DNA from: CAZEKB01 sp964512225
GTDB lineage: Bacteria > Myxococcota_A > UBA796 > UBA9615
Direction of reading: 5' to 3'
DNA length: 64,000 bases
Assembly (NCBI GenBank): GCA_964512225.1
Contig: CAZEKB010000004.1
Coordinates: 70,536-134,535 of the forward strand
Positions 16,877 through 27,425 of this stretch are shown one piece after another. Both the position numbers and the translations under genes were made by a program. Numbering within the stretch: position 1 is the stretch's first letter; each line of letters opens with the position of its first letter. The notes beneath the pieces were generated by a model that saw only the letters and a list, made by a program, of their open reading frames with translations, was not told the origin of the DNA and did not search any database.

Positions 16877-18256
16877 TCAGAGGATGTACTTGGCCAGATC
16901 CCGGTCCCCGAGGATCGGCGCCAGCCGCGCCTCCACCAACGCCGCGTCGACGGCGAAGGGGGCGCCCTCCCGCTCCGGGGCCTCGAAGCTGAGCTCCTCC
17001 AGGAGGGCCTCCATCATCGTATGGAGGCGACGCGCGCCGATGTTCTCGTCGCGCTCGTTGACCTCCGCGGCCATCGACGCGATGCGGGCCACCGCGTCCG
17101 CCGTGAACTCGAGCTCGACGCCCTCCGTCGCCATCATGGCGGTGTACTGGCGCACCAGCGCGGCCTTCGGCTCCACGAGGATCCGCCGCAGCTCCTCTTC
17201 GCCGAGCGCCTGGAGCTCCACCCGGATCGGGAACCGGCCCTGGAGCTCGGGGATGAGGTCGCTCGGCGTCGCGACGTGGAACGCGCCCGCCGCGACGAAG
17301 AGGATGTGATCGGTCTTCACCTGGCCGTGGCGGGTGTGGACGGCCGTGCCCTCGACGATGGGCAGGATGTCCCGCTGCACGCCCTGACGGCTGACGTCGG
17401 GGCCGCGGCCGCCGCCCGGGCCCTCCGAGGGGGCCGCGATCTTGTCGATCTCGTCGATGAAGACGATGCCGTCGTCCTGGACGCGACGCAGCGCCTCGGT
17501 GACGACGCGCTCCTGGTCCACCAGCCCGCGGGCCTCCTGCTCGCCGAGGATGCGCTTCGCCTCGGCCACCGTGACCTTCCGCTTCCCGGTCTGCTTCGGG
17601 AGGATCCCCTTGAGCATGTCCTGCAGGCCCGTGCCGAGCGAGTCCATGCCGGATCCGCCGCCCGCGCTCCCGAGGAAGTGGATGCCGGGCGGCGTGCGGG
17701 GCTCGGACGTGACCTCGATCTCGACCTCCCGGTCGTCGAGCGCGCCCCGCTCGAGCAGCACCAACAGCTTGTCGCGGGTGCCTTGCCGGGTCTCGCCGCC
17801 GTCGGGCAGCAGGGCGTCGAGGATCCGTCGGTTCGCGTGCTCGTCGGCCTTCTCGGCGACCGCCGCCTCGAACTCGTCGCGCACCATCCGGACCGCCTGC
17901 TCCACGAGGTCCCGGACCATCGACTCGACGTCCTTGCCCACGTAGCCCACCTCCGTGAACTTCGTCGCCTCGACCTTGAGGAACGGGGCGCCCGTCAGCT
18001 TCGCGAGGCGGCGCGCGATCTCGGTCTTGCCGACGCCGGTCGGGCCGATGAGGATGATGTTCTTGGGGGAGATCTCGTCGCGGAGGTCCCCCTCGACGCG
18101 CTTACGGCGCCAGCGGTTGCGCAGGGCCACCGCCACGGCGCGCTTCGCGTCGGCCTGCCCGACGATGAACCGGTCGAGCTCTTCGACGACGCGACGCGGG
18201 GTGAGCGACGCGGCGTCGTCGGGGGTGGCGGGCGATCGGATGGCGTCGAACTCCAC
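16877..18256 (-). CDS. hslU: ATP-dependent HslUV protease, ATPase subunit HslU
   Basis: This 459-residue AAA+ unfoldase feeds substrates to the HslV peptidase. It has the family N-terminus (TPRRVVEELDRFIVGQADAK), the Walker A segment LIGPTGVGKTEIARRLA, GYVGKD pore loop, Walker B IVFIDEIDKI and a sensor/arginine-finger region near LQGRFPIRVEL. The C-terminus ends in LAKYIL, the tail that docks into HslV. The start is GTG at 18256, one base after the hslV stop. Confidence 0.97.
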   Translation of the reverse strand: MEFDAIRSPATPDDAASLTPRRVVEELDRFIVGQADAKRAVAVALRNRWRRKRVEGDLRDEISPKNIILIGPTGVGKTEIARRLAKLTGAPFLKVEATKFTEVGYVGKDVESMVRDLVEQAVRMVRDEFEAAVAEKADEHANRRILDALLPDGGETRQGTRDKLLVLLERGALDDREVEIEVTSEPRTPPGIHFLGSAGGGSGMDSLGTGLQDMLKGILPKQTGKRKVTVAEAKRILGEQEARGLVDQERVVTEALRRVQDDGIVFIDEIDKIAAPSEGPGGGRGPDVSRQGVQRDILPIVEGTAVHTRHGQVKTDHILFVAAGAFHVATPSDLIPELQGRFPIRVELQALGEEELRRILVEPKAALVRQYTAMMATEGVELEFTADAVARIASMAAEVNERDENIGARRLHTMMEALLEELSFEAPEREGAPFAVDAALVEARLAPILGDRDLAKYIL

Positions 18257-18257
18257 G

Positions 18258-18782
18258 TCAGTCCTCCAGCGACAGCAGCGTGGTGTCGGTGTTGGTGTAG
18301 ATGCAGATCTCGCCCGCGATCGTGAGGGAGCGGGCGACGATCTCCGTGGGGGGCAGGTCCCCGGCCCCGAGCAGCGCCCGGGCCGCCGCCAGCGCGTACG
18401 GTCCGCCGGAGCCGATCGCGGCCGCGCCCCCCTCGGGCTCGAGCACGTCGCCCGTGCCCGTGATGACGAGCGTGCGCTCCCGGTCCGCGACGAGGAGCAG
18501 GGCTTCGAGCTTGCGGAGGTACTTGTCCGTCCGCCACTCCTTGGCGAGCTCGATGCACGCCCGGGTCAGGTTCTTCGGGTAGTGCTTCAGCTTTCGCTCG
18601 AACTTCTCGAACAAGGTGAAGGCATCAGCCGTCGACCCCGCGAACCCGGCGAGGACCGAGCCCTCCGCGAGCGTGCGGACCTTGCGGGCGGTGCCCTTCA
18701 GCACGGTGTTGCCGAGGGTGACTTGGCCGTCGGCCCCGAGCGTGACGGAGGCGCCGCGGCGCACGGCGAGTACGGTGGTCAT
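18258..18782 (-). CDS. hslV: ATP-dependent HslUV protease, peptidase subunit HslV
   Basis: This 174-residue threonine protease forms the double-hexamer core of HslUV. After removal of Met the nucleophile Thr is exposed (MTTVLAVRRG). Conserved segments include DGQVTLGNTVLKG and AGFAGSTADAFTLFEKFE. The ATG at 18782 overlaps the xerC stop as ATGA, which fixes the start although the frame is open further upstream. Order hslV-hslU is the usual one. Confidence 0.96.
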   Translation of the reverse strand: MTTVLAVRRGASVTLGADGQVTLGNTVLKGTARKVRTLAEGSVLAGFAGSTADAFTLFEKFERKLKHYPKNLTRACIELAKEWRTDKYLRKLEALLLVADRERTLVITGTGDVLEPEGGAAAIGSGGPYALAAARALLGAGDLPPTEIVARSLTIAGEICIYTNTDTTLLSLED

Positions 18783-19705
18783 CGGGGGTCGTCTCCGGAT
18801 GGGTCCTTGGCCCGGGGGTGAGCGCGACGATGCACGTCGAGCAGGCCCCCGGCGGTGAGGTGGGTATAGCGCTGGGTCGTCGAGAGCGACGCGTGCCCGA
18901 GCATCTCCTGGATCGCGCGCAGGTCGCCGCCGCCGTCGAGGACGTGAGTGGCGAAGGAGTGGCGGAGCGCGTGAGGGTGGACGTGCTTGTCGATGCCCAG
19001 CTGGAGCGCGCGGTCCCGGACCATCGCCCGCACCGAGCGGGGCGACAGGCGACCGCCGCGCTGGTTCAGGAACATCGCGCGCTCGCCGCGGGGGCGGAGG
19101 AGGGCGCGCACCAGCAACCACGCCTGGACCGCCTCGAGCGCGGGGCCGCCGACGGGGACGATGCGCTCCTTGCCGCCCTTGCCCAGCACCCGGACCTCCC
19201 CCCGAACGAGGTCGACCCCGCCGAGGTCCAGCCCCGTGCACTCGGCCACCCGCAGCCCGCTCCCGTAGAGCAGCTCCACGATCGCCCGGTCCCGCGCCTG
19301 CAGCACCTCGCTGCGCGGACGGACGGCGGGGACCCCTTCGGCCAGCCGCTCCGCCTCTTCCTCGCTGAGCACGTGGGGCAGGCGCCGCCGCTGCTTCGGG
19401 GCCTGGACCTCCCGGGCGGGGTTCCTGTCGTCCCCGCGGCCCTCCGCGACCCAGTCCAGGAAGGTGCGGATCGCGCTCAGCTTGCGGGCCCGTGTGGCGG
19501 GCGCGGAGCTGCCGTGGCGGGCAGCCAGGAACGCGCGGAGCTGCCTCGCGTCCACCGAATCCACGCTCGGCGTCGCCTCGGCCCCGCCCGCGGCGAGGTG
19601 GTCTCGGAGCTGCTCCAGGTCCCGCCGGTACGCGCGCACGGTGTGGACGGACAGCCCGCGCTCGGCGCGCAGGTGATCGAGGAAGCGGGGGATGCGGTGC
19701 GTCAC
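18779..19705 (-). CDS. xerC: Tyrosine recombinase XerC
   Basis: The 308-residue recombinase resolves chromosome dimers at dif together with XerD and FtsK. The N-terminal SAM-like core-binding domain covers about 1-95. All catalytic residues are present: Arg152 (GSGLRVAE), Lys176 (GKGGKE), His245 and Arg248 (HPHALRHSF), His271 (LGHASL) and the nucleophile Tyr280. The GTG start overlaps the trmFO stop as GTGA. It is called XerC and not a phage integrase because of its place between trmFO and hslV, a common arrangement. Confidence 0.9.
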   Translation of the reverse strand: MTHRIPRFLDHLRAERGLSVHTVRAYRRDLEQLRDHLAAGGAEATPSVDSVDARQLRAFLAARHGSSAPATRARKLSAIRTFLDWVAEGRGDDRNPAREVQAPKQRRRLPHVLSEEEAERLAEGVPAVRPRSEVLQARDRAIVELLYGSGLRVAECTGLDLGGVDLVRGEVRVLGKGGKERIVPVGGPALEAVQAWLLVRALLRPRGERAMFLNQRGGRLSPRSVRAMVRDRALQLGIDKHVHPHALRHSFATHVLDGGGDLRAIQEMLGHASLSTTQRYTHLTAGGLLDVHRRAHPRAKDPSGDDPR

Positions 19706-21129
19706 GACGCCGACGCCTCCGCGAGCGCGGCCGGAACGAGCGGGTCGGGGTGGTCCCCCGCGCCGGGCAGCGAGGGCGCCGCGAGTCGGACCCCCTGCGC
19801 GTCGGCCCACCGCGCCATCGACGCGACGCAGGCGATCCCCCGCGCCACCCGACGGTTCTTCTTGTCCCGCTTGCGGACGCGCTCCGTGTCCGCCGGGAGC
19901 AGGCCGAAGTTCACGTTCATCGGCTCGAAGCGACCCTCGCGGGGGCTCGTCAGGTAGCCGATCAGCGCCCCGAGCATCGTGTCCTCGGGCGGGGGCGGGA
20001 CCTCGCGGCCTTCGCGCTCGGCGAGCACGGTGAGCGCCGCCCACAGCCCCATCGCCGAGGACTCGGTGTAGCCCTCGCAGCCCACGATCTGGCCCGCGAA
20101 CGACAGGTCGGGCCGCGCCCTGACCCGGAGCCCGCGATCGAGGGCGCGGGGGCTGTTGATGAAGGTGTTCCGGTGGACGGACCCGAGCCGCAGGAACTCC
20201 GCGTCGCCGAGTCCCGGCAGCATGCGCAGCACGCGGGTCTGCTCGCCGTACCGCAGCTTCGTCTGGAAGCCGACGAGGTTCATGGCCGTGCCCCGACGGG
20301 TCTCCCGGCGGAGCTGAAGGACGGCCCACGCCCGGCCCCCCGTCCGGGGATCCGTGAGGCCGACCGGCTTCATCGGCCCGAACCGCAGCGACTCCCGGCC
20401 CTTGCCCGCGATCGCCTCGATCGGCTGGCAGCCCCCGAAGAAGCGCTCCTCCTCGAAGCCCTTGCTGGGGACCTGCTCCGCGGCGAGCAGCGCGTCGATG
20501 AACGCCTCGTAGGTGGGCCTGTCCAGGGGGAGGTTGTAGTAGTCGCCGCCGGGGGCCCCGGGGGTGTCCCAGCGGTTCTGCCACCACCCCGCGTCGGGAT
20601 CGACGGAGTCGAGGTCCACGATCGGCGCGATGGCGTCGTAGAAGTACAGATCGTCGGTCCCCGTGACGCGCTGCACCTCGACGGCCAGGGCCTCGGACGT
20701 GAGCGGGCCTGTGGCGAGGATCCACCGCTCCTCGCCGGGAGGCGGCAGCTTCGTCACCTCCTCGCGTCGGATCGTGACCGTCGGCAGCGCCTCCAGGGTG
20801 TCCGTGATCGCCGCCGCGAAGAGGTCCCGGTCGACGCCCAACGCCCCGCCCGCGGGCACGTAGGCGGCCCGGCCCGCCGCGAGCACGAGGCTCCCCAGGA
20901 GCTCCAGCTCCCGCTTGAAGATCCCGGGCGCCGTGTGGGGCATGCGGCTGCCGAGCGTATTGCTGCAGACGAGCTCGGCGAGGCGATCGCCGGCGTGCGC
21001 CGGGGTCGTTCGGACCGGCCGCATCTCGTACAGCACGACCGGCACGCCGCGCGAGCCGAGCTGCCAGGCAGCTTCGGCCCCCGCGAGACCGCCGCCGACG
21101 ACGACGACCGGCGCGTCCGTCACGACCAC
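19702..21129 (-). CDS. trmFO: Methylenetetrahydrofolate--tRNA-(uracil-5-)-methyltransferase
   Basis: The 475-residue flavoprotein methylates U54 in the tRNA T-loop using methylenetetrahydrofolate and reduced FAD. The FAD-binding motif VVVVGGGLAGAEAAWQLG is at the N-terminus, followed by YEMRP, the CSNTLGS segment with its conserved cysteine, and the family block YFYDAIAPIVDLDSVD. Length is typical. It lies one base after the smg-type gene and overlaps xerC. Confidence 0.95.
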   Translation of the reverse strand: MVVTDAPVVVVGGGLAGAEAAWQLGSRGVPVVLYEMRPVRTTPAHAGDRLAELVCSNTLGSRMPHTAPGIFKRELELLGSLVLAAGRAAYVPAGGALGVDRDLFAAAITDTLEALPTVTIRREEVTKLPPPGEERWILATGPLTSEALAVEVQRVTGTDDLYFYDAIAPIVDLDSVDPDAGWWQNRWDTPGAPGGDYYNLPLDRPTYEAFIDALLAAEQVPSKGFEEERFFGGCQPIEAIAGKGRESLRFGPMKPVGLTDPRTGGRAWAVLQLRRETRRGTAMNLVGFQTKLRYGEQTRVLRMLPGLGDAEFLRLGSVHRNTFINSPRALDRGLRVRARPDLSFAGQIVGCEGYTESSAMGLWAALTVLAEREGREVPPPPEDTMLGALIGYLTSPREGRFEPMNVNFGLLPADTERVRKRDKKNRRVARGIACVASMARWADAQGVRLAAPSLPGAGDHPDPLVPAALAEASAS

Positions 21130-21130
21130 C

Positions 21131-21592
21131 TCAATGGAACGCCAACCGCCACTCCTCCTCGAGGAATCGCAGCGTCTCCGGCTCGAGGTCGTACTGGCGG
21201 TCGAACAGGACGGCCGCGACGTGCGGACGCAGCTGCTCGAGGTCGATGTCGCCGTCGCACTCGGCCATCGCCGAGTCCAGGACGATGTCCTCCATCGCGT
21301 CGTCGATGTACCCGAGGTCCTGGAGCGCGTTGAGGAACCGGGTCGCGCGGTCGGTGAGGCGACGCACGGGCACCGCGCGGCGGTCCCGGCGGCGCGCGTG
21401 TTCCTCCCCGGGCGCGCCCAGGGCGCGCTCGACGACGGCCGCCGAGAAGCCCGCGGCGGCGAGGAGCTCGAGCAGCTCCGCCTCGTCCTTCGGGGCGCGC
21501 CCCTGGACGGCGAGGCGACCGACGAAGGCCAGGACGTCGCGCGGCTCCTGCTCCATGGTCTCGTCCTCCGTCATCTCGTCCTCGTTCGTCAC
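21131..21592 (-). CDS. smg: DUF494/Smg family protein
   Basis: The small protein of about 150 residues matches the Smg/DUF494 family, with LTDRATRFLNALQDLGYIDD and DGDIDLEQLRPHVAAVLFDR in the second half. The family has no proven activity but is typically encoded next to dprA, as here. GTG 21592 overlaps the dprA stop as GTGA and has GAGG 7 nt upstream, so it is preferred. Internal ATGs at 21574 and 21556 are alternatives. Confidence 0.82.
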   Translation of the reverse strand: MTNEDEMTEDETMEQEPRDVLAFVGRLAVQGRAPKDEAELLELLAAAGFSAAVVERALGAPGEEHARRRDRRAVPVRRLTDRATRFLNALQDLGYIDDAMEDIVLDSAMAECDGDIDLEQLRPHVAAVLFDRQYDLEPETLRFLEEEWRLAFH

Positions 21593-22611
21593 AACACCCT
21601 CGCGATCCGACCGCCCGCCAGCCGCCTCATCGCCCCCGCCGCGAGCAACCGCAGCAGCGCCGAGCGAGCGCGGTCCCGGGGGAGGCCCGACGCCTCCATC
21701 CAGGCTTCTGCCGGGCCCGACGCGCCGGGGACGGCGCCCAGGACCGTGGCCGCGTCGGGGTCGCCCCCGGCCACCCGGCGACGGCGCCCCGCGACCTCGC
21801 CCGCCAGGAGCTCGACGACGTCGTCCGCCGAGGTCACGACCGCCGCGCCCGCCGCGAGCAGTCGATTGCTCCCCGCCGAGACCGGGCTCAGCGGCGAGCC
21901 GGGCACGGCGCCCACCGGCCGCCCGAGGCCGAGGGCGTGGTCGACGGTGGAGAGCGTGCCCGATCGCAGGGCTGCCTCCACGACCACCACCGCTCCGGCG
22001 AGCGCGGCGACGAGCCGGTTCCGCCGGGGGAACGACTCGGGTCGCACCGCCGCCCCGGGGGGGCGCTCCGATACGAGCCAACCGGACCCGGCGGCGATCT
22101 CCTCCGCGACCGCCCGGTTGCGGAGGGGAGCGGGATGATCCACGTCCGAGGGCAGGACCGCAAGGGTTCGCCCGCGGCCCGCGAGCGCGCCCGCGTGAGC
22201 GGCTACGTCGATGCCCAGGGCGAGCCCCGAGATCACCGTGATCCCGCGCGCGGCGAGGTTCGACGCCAGGTCGTGGGCGATCCACCGCCCCTCCTCGGTG
22301 CAGCGGCGGGCGCCGACGAGGGCCACGCACCGCGCGGGCGGAGGCAGCGGCTCGGCGAGCCCGCGCACGAAGACGACGGGGGGAGGCGCCCCCAGCGACC
22401 GCAGGCCGTCGGGGTAGTCGGGGTCTCCCCAGCCGAACGCTCGCACGGCCTCGGAAGGGGGTCGGACGCGGCGGCGGGGGGGTGGCGGAGCGGGGACGGT
22501 GCGGAGCCATCCCTCCGCTCCCCCGGCGTCCACGAGCCGCTCGCGCAGGCGGTCCTCGGCGCCCGCCCGGTCCGCAGCGCGGGCGGCGGCGACAGCGACG
22601 TGCATGTCCAT
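21589..22611 (-). CDS. dprA: DNA processing protein DprA
   Basis: The 340-residue protein loads RecA on incoming single-stranded DNA during natural transformation. The Rossmann-like core shows VALVGARRCTEEG, ISGLALGIDVAAHAGAL, SERPPG and FPRRNRLVAALAG, all DprA hallmarks, and a winged-helix-like tail. The DNA-binding loop usually written GxGLDxxYP is here PSDVDHPAP, so it is atypical. ATG 22611 is chosen because GAGG lies 8 nt upstream; TTG 22617 is an alternative. It is the first gene of the operon down to hslU. Confidence 0.92.
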   Translation of the reverse strand: MDMHVAVAAARAADRAGAEDRLRERLVDAGGAEGWLRTVPAPPPPRRRVRPPSEAVRAFGWGDPDYPDGLRSLGAPPPVVFVRGLAEPLPPPARCVALVGARRCTEEGRWIAHDLASNLAARGITVISGLALGIDVAAHAGALAGRGRTLAVLPSDVDHPAPLRNRAVAEEIAAGSGWLVSERPPGAAVRPESFPRRNRLVAALAGAVVVVEAALRSGTLSTVDHALGLGRPVGAVPGSPLSPVSAGSNRLLAAGAAVVTSADDVVELLAGEVAGRRRRVAGGDPDAATVLGAVPGASGPAEAWMEASGLPRDRARSALLRLLAAGAMRRLAGGRIARVL

Positions 22612-22692
22612 GATCAAGTCCTCGGCGGGGAGCCTGGCGAGCGAGCGCGGGCTCCGTCGAGCGGGGAAGGTAAGTCGCCACCGCCGGAGGTC

Positions 22693-22725
22693 AAAAAGAA
22701 AACGCGGCGACCCGGAGGCCGCCGC
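22693..22725 (-). terminator. Intrinsic terminator of the LysM gene
   Basis: On the minus strand a perfect 9-bp stem, GCGGCGGCC and GGTCGCCGC (one G-T pair) with a TCCG loop, is followed by GTTTTCTTTTT. It lies 23 nt past the LysM stop and separates that gene from the dprA operon. Confidence 0.88.
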
Positions 22726-22748
22726 GCTTCAGAGGAGTCGACGGAGGC

Positions 22749-23864
22749 TCAGCGGGTGGCCGAGTCGGTCTCCAGCCGGGAGGTCACTCGGTCTCCGACC
22801 CGGACGTCCACGGCCTGGTCGGTCAGGACGGCGGTGGAGACGTGCTCGTCCGCGCTGAAGACGATGAGGCGGCCGATCACCTGGTCGGGCAGCGTCTGGT
22901 CTTCGTCCCGCTTCTTGGTGGTCAGGCCGTCCGAGCGGCGAACGATCCAGAAGGTGGTCCCGCTCTCGACGCCGTCGGAGCGGCCGCGATCGATGTATAC
23001 GACCTGGTTGCGCTGGATGAGGAGGTTCTCGTCGTGGCTCTTGTCGATCACGTAGCCGTCGAGGTCCTGGGACGCCTGACGCGTCCGCACCTGGCCGGTG
23101 ACCGGGATCCGCTCCGTGAGGAGCTCGCCGCGCTTGAACTCGCCGTAGGCCTGGATGACTCGACCGGTGACCCACTTGTCGCCGACGTCGGAGATCATCA
23201 CCTCGCCGGTGACCGCGTAGACCTTGCCCAGGCGCGCCGTGCGGACCTCGGGGTGCCGGACTTCCTTGACCTCGTGATACAGCGAGTAGATGTCGCCGCA
23301 GTTCACGTCGTCCGGGTTGCGGAAGCGCAGGTAGACGACGTCGCCGAGCGTGAGGTGCGTGGCGTTCGGCACGGCCGAGTCGAGGCGGCCGAGCGGCTCC
23401 ACCTCGGAGCGCGCCAGGAACGACGCGGCCTGCAGCGTGCGGGGGGTACCCGCGCGTGAGGAGCTGAACGGGACGTAGAGGCGGCACTCGCGCTCGCCCT
23501 GGATGAAGTCGAAGAGCGGCTCGAACTCGGTGTCGTACGTGATGTCCACGATGTCCTGGTCGCCCAGCAGCACGCTCGGGGGCCGCACGTCCGTGCCGGG
23601 CTCGAAGCGCAGGCGCTGCCCGGGGTAGATGTAGTGAGGGTTCGAGACCTCTTCGTTGTTGATCGACCACAGGGTCGGCCAGTACTCCGGGTCTCCGAAG
23701 AACTGGGAGCACAGATCCCACAGCGTGTCGCCGGGCACGACCTCGTACACATCGGTCGAGCCGGTGCCCCCGAGGTTGGTGCCGGAACCCTGTGCGAGGG
23801 CGGCGGTGGGGATCAGCGCCAGCGAGAGGCCCGTGGCGAAGGAGAGAACCCGGTTCAGCAGCAT
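22749..23864 (-). CDS. Secreted LysM peptidoglycan-binding protein
   Basis: The 371-residue protein has a signal peptide cut near ALAQG (residue 25). One LysM domain follows at about 39-88 (YEVVPGDTLWDLCSQFFGDP, then LWSINNEEVSNPHYIYPGQRLRF), so it should bind peptidoglycan. The remaining 280 residues are beta-rich with no recognised catalytic residues and include two Cys. GGAG lies 8 nt before the ATG. A strong terminator follows. Similar LysM proteins beside dprA are frequent in Myxococcota, which is general knowledge and not proof of a shared role. Confidence 0.82.
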   Translation of the reverse strand: MLLNRVLSFATGLSLALIPTAALAQGSGTNLGGTGSTDVYEVVPGDTLWDLCSQFFGDPEYWPTLWSINNEEVSNPHYIYPGQRLRFEPGTDVRPPSVLLGDQDIVDITYDTEFEPLFDFIQGERECRLYVPFSSSRAGTPRTLQAASFLARSEVEPLGRLDSAVPNATHLTLGDVVYLRFRNPDDVNCGDIYSLYHEVKEVRHPEVRTARLGKVYAVTGEVMISDVGDKWVTGRVIQAYGEFKRGELLTERIPVTGQVRTRQASQDLDGYVIDKSHDENLLIQRNQVVYIDRGRSDGVESGTTFWIVRRSDGLTTKKRDEDQTLPDQVIGRLIVFSADEHVSTAVLTDQAVDVRVGDRVTSRLETDSATR

Positions 23865-23980
23865 CTGAGGACTCCGCGCGCGCGAATCAACCGGTGGTTC
23901 GCGCTACCGCATCATCCGAAAACGACGCCGGAAGGTCAAGGATCGCCACCACTTGGGCAGGGGCAAGGGCCCCCGGGTGC

Positions 23981-24448
23981 CTAGTCCAGGTCGAAGAAGA
24001 GCGTGTCCTTGACGCGGGAGTCCACGAACTTCTGGAGCGCCTTCTGCTCGTGGGCTTCCAGCCCCAGGAAGCGCAGCCCGAAGCCCGCGGGGAGCCCGCC
24101 TCGCGCGTTGGTCGGGCGGATCCAGGCGATCTCGCCCCGCAGGTTCATCGGCTCCGACCCCATCACGCTCACGGTGACCTCGAGGACCGTCCCCAGCGGG
24201 TGCGGAGCCTCGGTGGCGACGAACAGGCCGCCCTCGGAGATGTTCTCCGAGAAGCCCGTGAAGAAGTTGTTGGAGCTGCGGAGGTCGACCTCCACCTCGA
24301 AGTCCACGCGGCGATGCCGGCGACGTTCGGCGCCCCCCACGCTCGAGTCCATCTCCTGGGTCTCGATGACGGTCGGGTCGATCGCGGGGGCGGTGGTCAA
24401 GGGAAACTCCGGGGCAGTGGTGGGGAGGACGAGGGGCGGTCCGCTCAT
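23981..24448 (-). CDS. PilZ domain protein
   Basis: The 155-residue protein carries a PilZ domain from about residue 48. The c-di-GMP-binding motifs are RRRHRRVDF (RxxxR type) and SENISEGGLFV (a D/NxSxxG variant with Asn). The N-terminal 45 residues look disordered. It is probably a c-di-GMP effector. The ATG overlaps the stop of the OmpA-type gene as ATGA, so the two are coupled. Confidence 0.87.
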   Translation of the reverse strand: MSGPPLVLPTTAPEFPLTTAPAIDPTVIETQEMDSSVGGAERRRHRRVDFEVEVDLRSSNNFFTGFSENISEGGLFVATEAPHPLGTVLEVTVSVMGSEPMNLRGEIAWIRPTNARGGLPAGFGLRFLGLEAHEQKALQKFVDSRVKDTLFFDLD

Positions 24449-25895
24449 CGGCGGTTTCGGTCCCGACTTGAGCGGCGGAAGGCGCGATAGGACCGATCCT
24501 CGCGTTTCGGGGGCGCGACGACCTCGGCGAGACCGGCGGCCTCGCCGTCGAGGATCCGGAACTCCACCCGCCGGTCGCGGTCGTGGTCCGTGCCCGCGGC
24601 CTCCCGCTCTCCGTACCCCTTGGGGACGAGGCGGTCGGCGCCGACGCCCCGGAGCACGAGGTAGTCGACCACGGCGTTCGCGCGACGGCGGCTGAGCGGG
24701 TCGTTGTGGGCGTGGCTGCCGCGTCGGTCGGCGTGGCCCGCGACCTCGATCCGGCGGACGCCGGGGTGGTTGGACAGCCAGAGCGCGAGCCGCTCCAGGT
24801 CGGCCCGGCCGTCGACGGTCAGGCGCGCGGAGTCGAGCGCGAACAAGACGCGGGAGCGAATGCGCGCGGGCCGGTCGACCAGCCGCAGTCCCCAGCCGCT
24901 CGTCTGCGCGGTCTCGGGCAGCGGGGGGTGCGACACCGCGACCGTCGCGGGCTCCTCGGGATCGGGGGCCTGCTCCGCGACGGCCGAGGGTGTGGCGCGG
25001 GGGCGGGGATCGATCCGGGTGCGGACCCCGAAGAAGACGCGGCCCTCGGGGGTGCCGACGCCGGGTCCCAGGCCCAGGGCGACCCCGCCGAGGATCTCCA
25101 GGCGACGCTTCTCGCCCACGGCGAGGCGCGCCCAGCTCACCCACTCCGCGTGCCGGGCGTTGGGCCCCGCGCCCACCGCGCCGGCGACCTCGGTGCCCAC
25201 GCGGAACACGTCGGACGGCGTCCAGCGGCCCCCGACGGCGAAGGTGAACTCACCCGCGGTGTCGAGCCCCGCCAGCTGCGTGCGCGGCCGGAACCGCCAC
25301 CCGAAGTCGCCCGCGACCGCGAACGACACGCGCCGGATCTCGGGCGACGCGGGGCGACCCTCGAACGTGAGTCGGGGCTGGATCGACGGGCCGGGATCGC
25401 CGATGAGGGCGTCCTCGCGGCCGGTCGGGAACGAGATCGGCGCCGCGAAGGCGATGCCCAGCGGCTTCACCGTGGGGTCCAGGATCATGACCCGCGGCTC
25501 GAGCCGCACGTCGCCGATCCCTCCGACCGGGAGCTCCTCGCCGGTCTCCGGGTGGACCCCGATCTGGTACAGCGTCAGGGGGAGGTCGGCGGCCAGGCGG
25601 ACGCGCCGACCGATGTTCCAGCCCGCCTGCAGCCGCGCGCCCACGCGCCCCTCGAGCAGGGCCGCGCCCCGCCCTTCCCCATCCTCCGCGGTGCGGACGA
25701 CCGGGTTGCGGGACACGTGCAGCCACGCCGTGAGGTCGATCTGCCAGGGGACGCCCGCGCCCACCGCGCTCAGGACGACCCCGCCTTCGGGATCGCCGGT
25801 CGGTCGGAACCGCTCGGTGTCCAGCGCGGGGGACGGGTCCTCGGCGCGCGCGGGCAGCGCGCACAGGAGGACCGCCAGGGCGACCAGCGCGCGGG

Positions 25896-25899
<4 letters not shown>
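24445..25899 (-). CDS. Outer-membrane beta-barrel protein with OmpA peptidoglycan-binding domain
   Basis: The GTG start at 25899 overlaps the stop of the repeat protein gene as GTGA and gives 484 residues with a signal peptide ending ALPARA|ED. The first 330 residues are alternating beta strands as in transport-type barrels (DVRLEPRVMILDP, PISFPTGREDAL). A Pro/Ala linker follows. The C-terminal OmpA domain at about 370-470 has VLFALDSARLTVDG, VAGHADRRGSHAHNDPLSRR and DHDRDRRVEFR, the residues that bind meso-diaminopimelate. It probably ties the outer membrane to peptidoglycan. Confidence 0.82.
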
Positions 25900-27322
<1,423 letters not shown>

Positions 27323-27336
27323 GGCCGCCTCATCGG

Positions 27337-27365
27337 AGAGTACGCACACACCTTGAGGCCTCAAG
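27337..27365 (-). promoter_or_regulatory. Promoter and 14-bp palindromic operator candidate between divergent genes
   Basis: CTTGAGGCCTCAAG at 27352-27365 is a perfect 14-bp palindrome. On the minus strand its TTGAGG (27359-27364) forms a -35 box, 16 bp from TACTCT (27337-27342), with the repeat-protein GTG 14 nt beyond. The palindrome also lies just before the divergent diguanylate cyclase gene. A dimeric regulator here could control both directions. Confidence 0.5.
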
Positions 27366-27425
27366 ACGAGCGCGGTTCAACCGATGGACATGAGGTCGAA
27401 CCTCCGGGCTCGACTCGGAGGCGCC

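Noticed and set aside
18783..19241. Upstream extension of hslV to a 327-codon frame
   Set aside because: The extension is a shadow of xerC. The conserved MTTVLAVRRG start with its exposed threonine and the ATGA overlap fix the real start.
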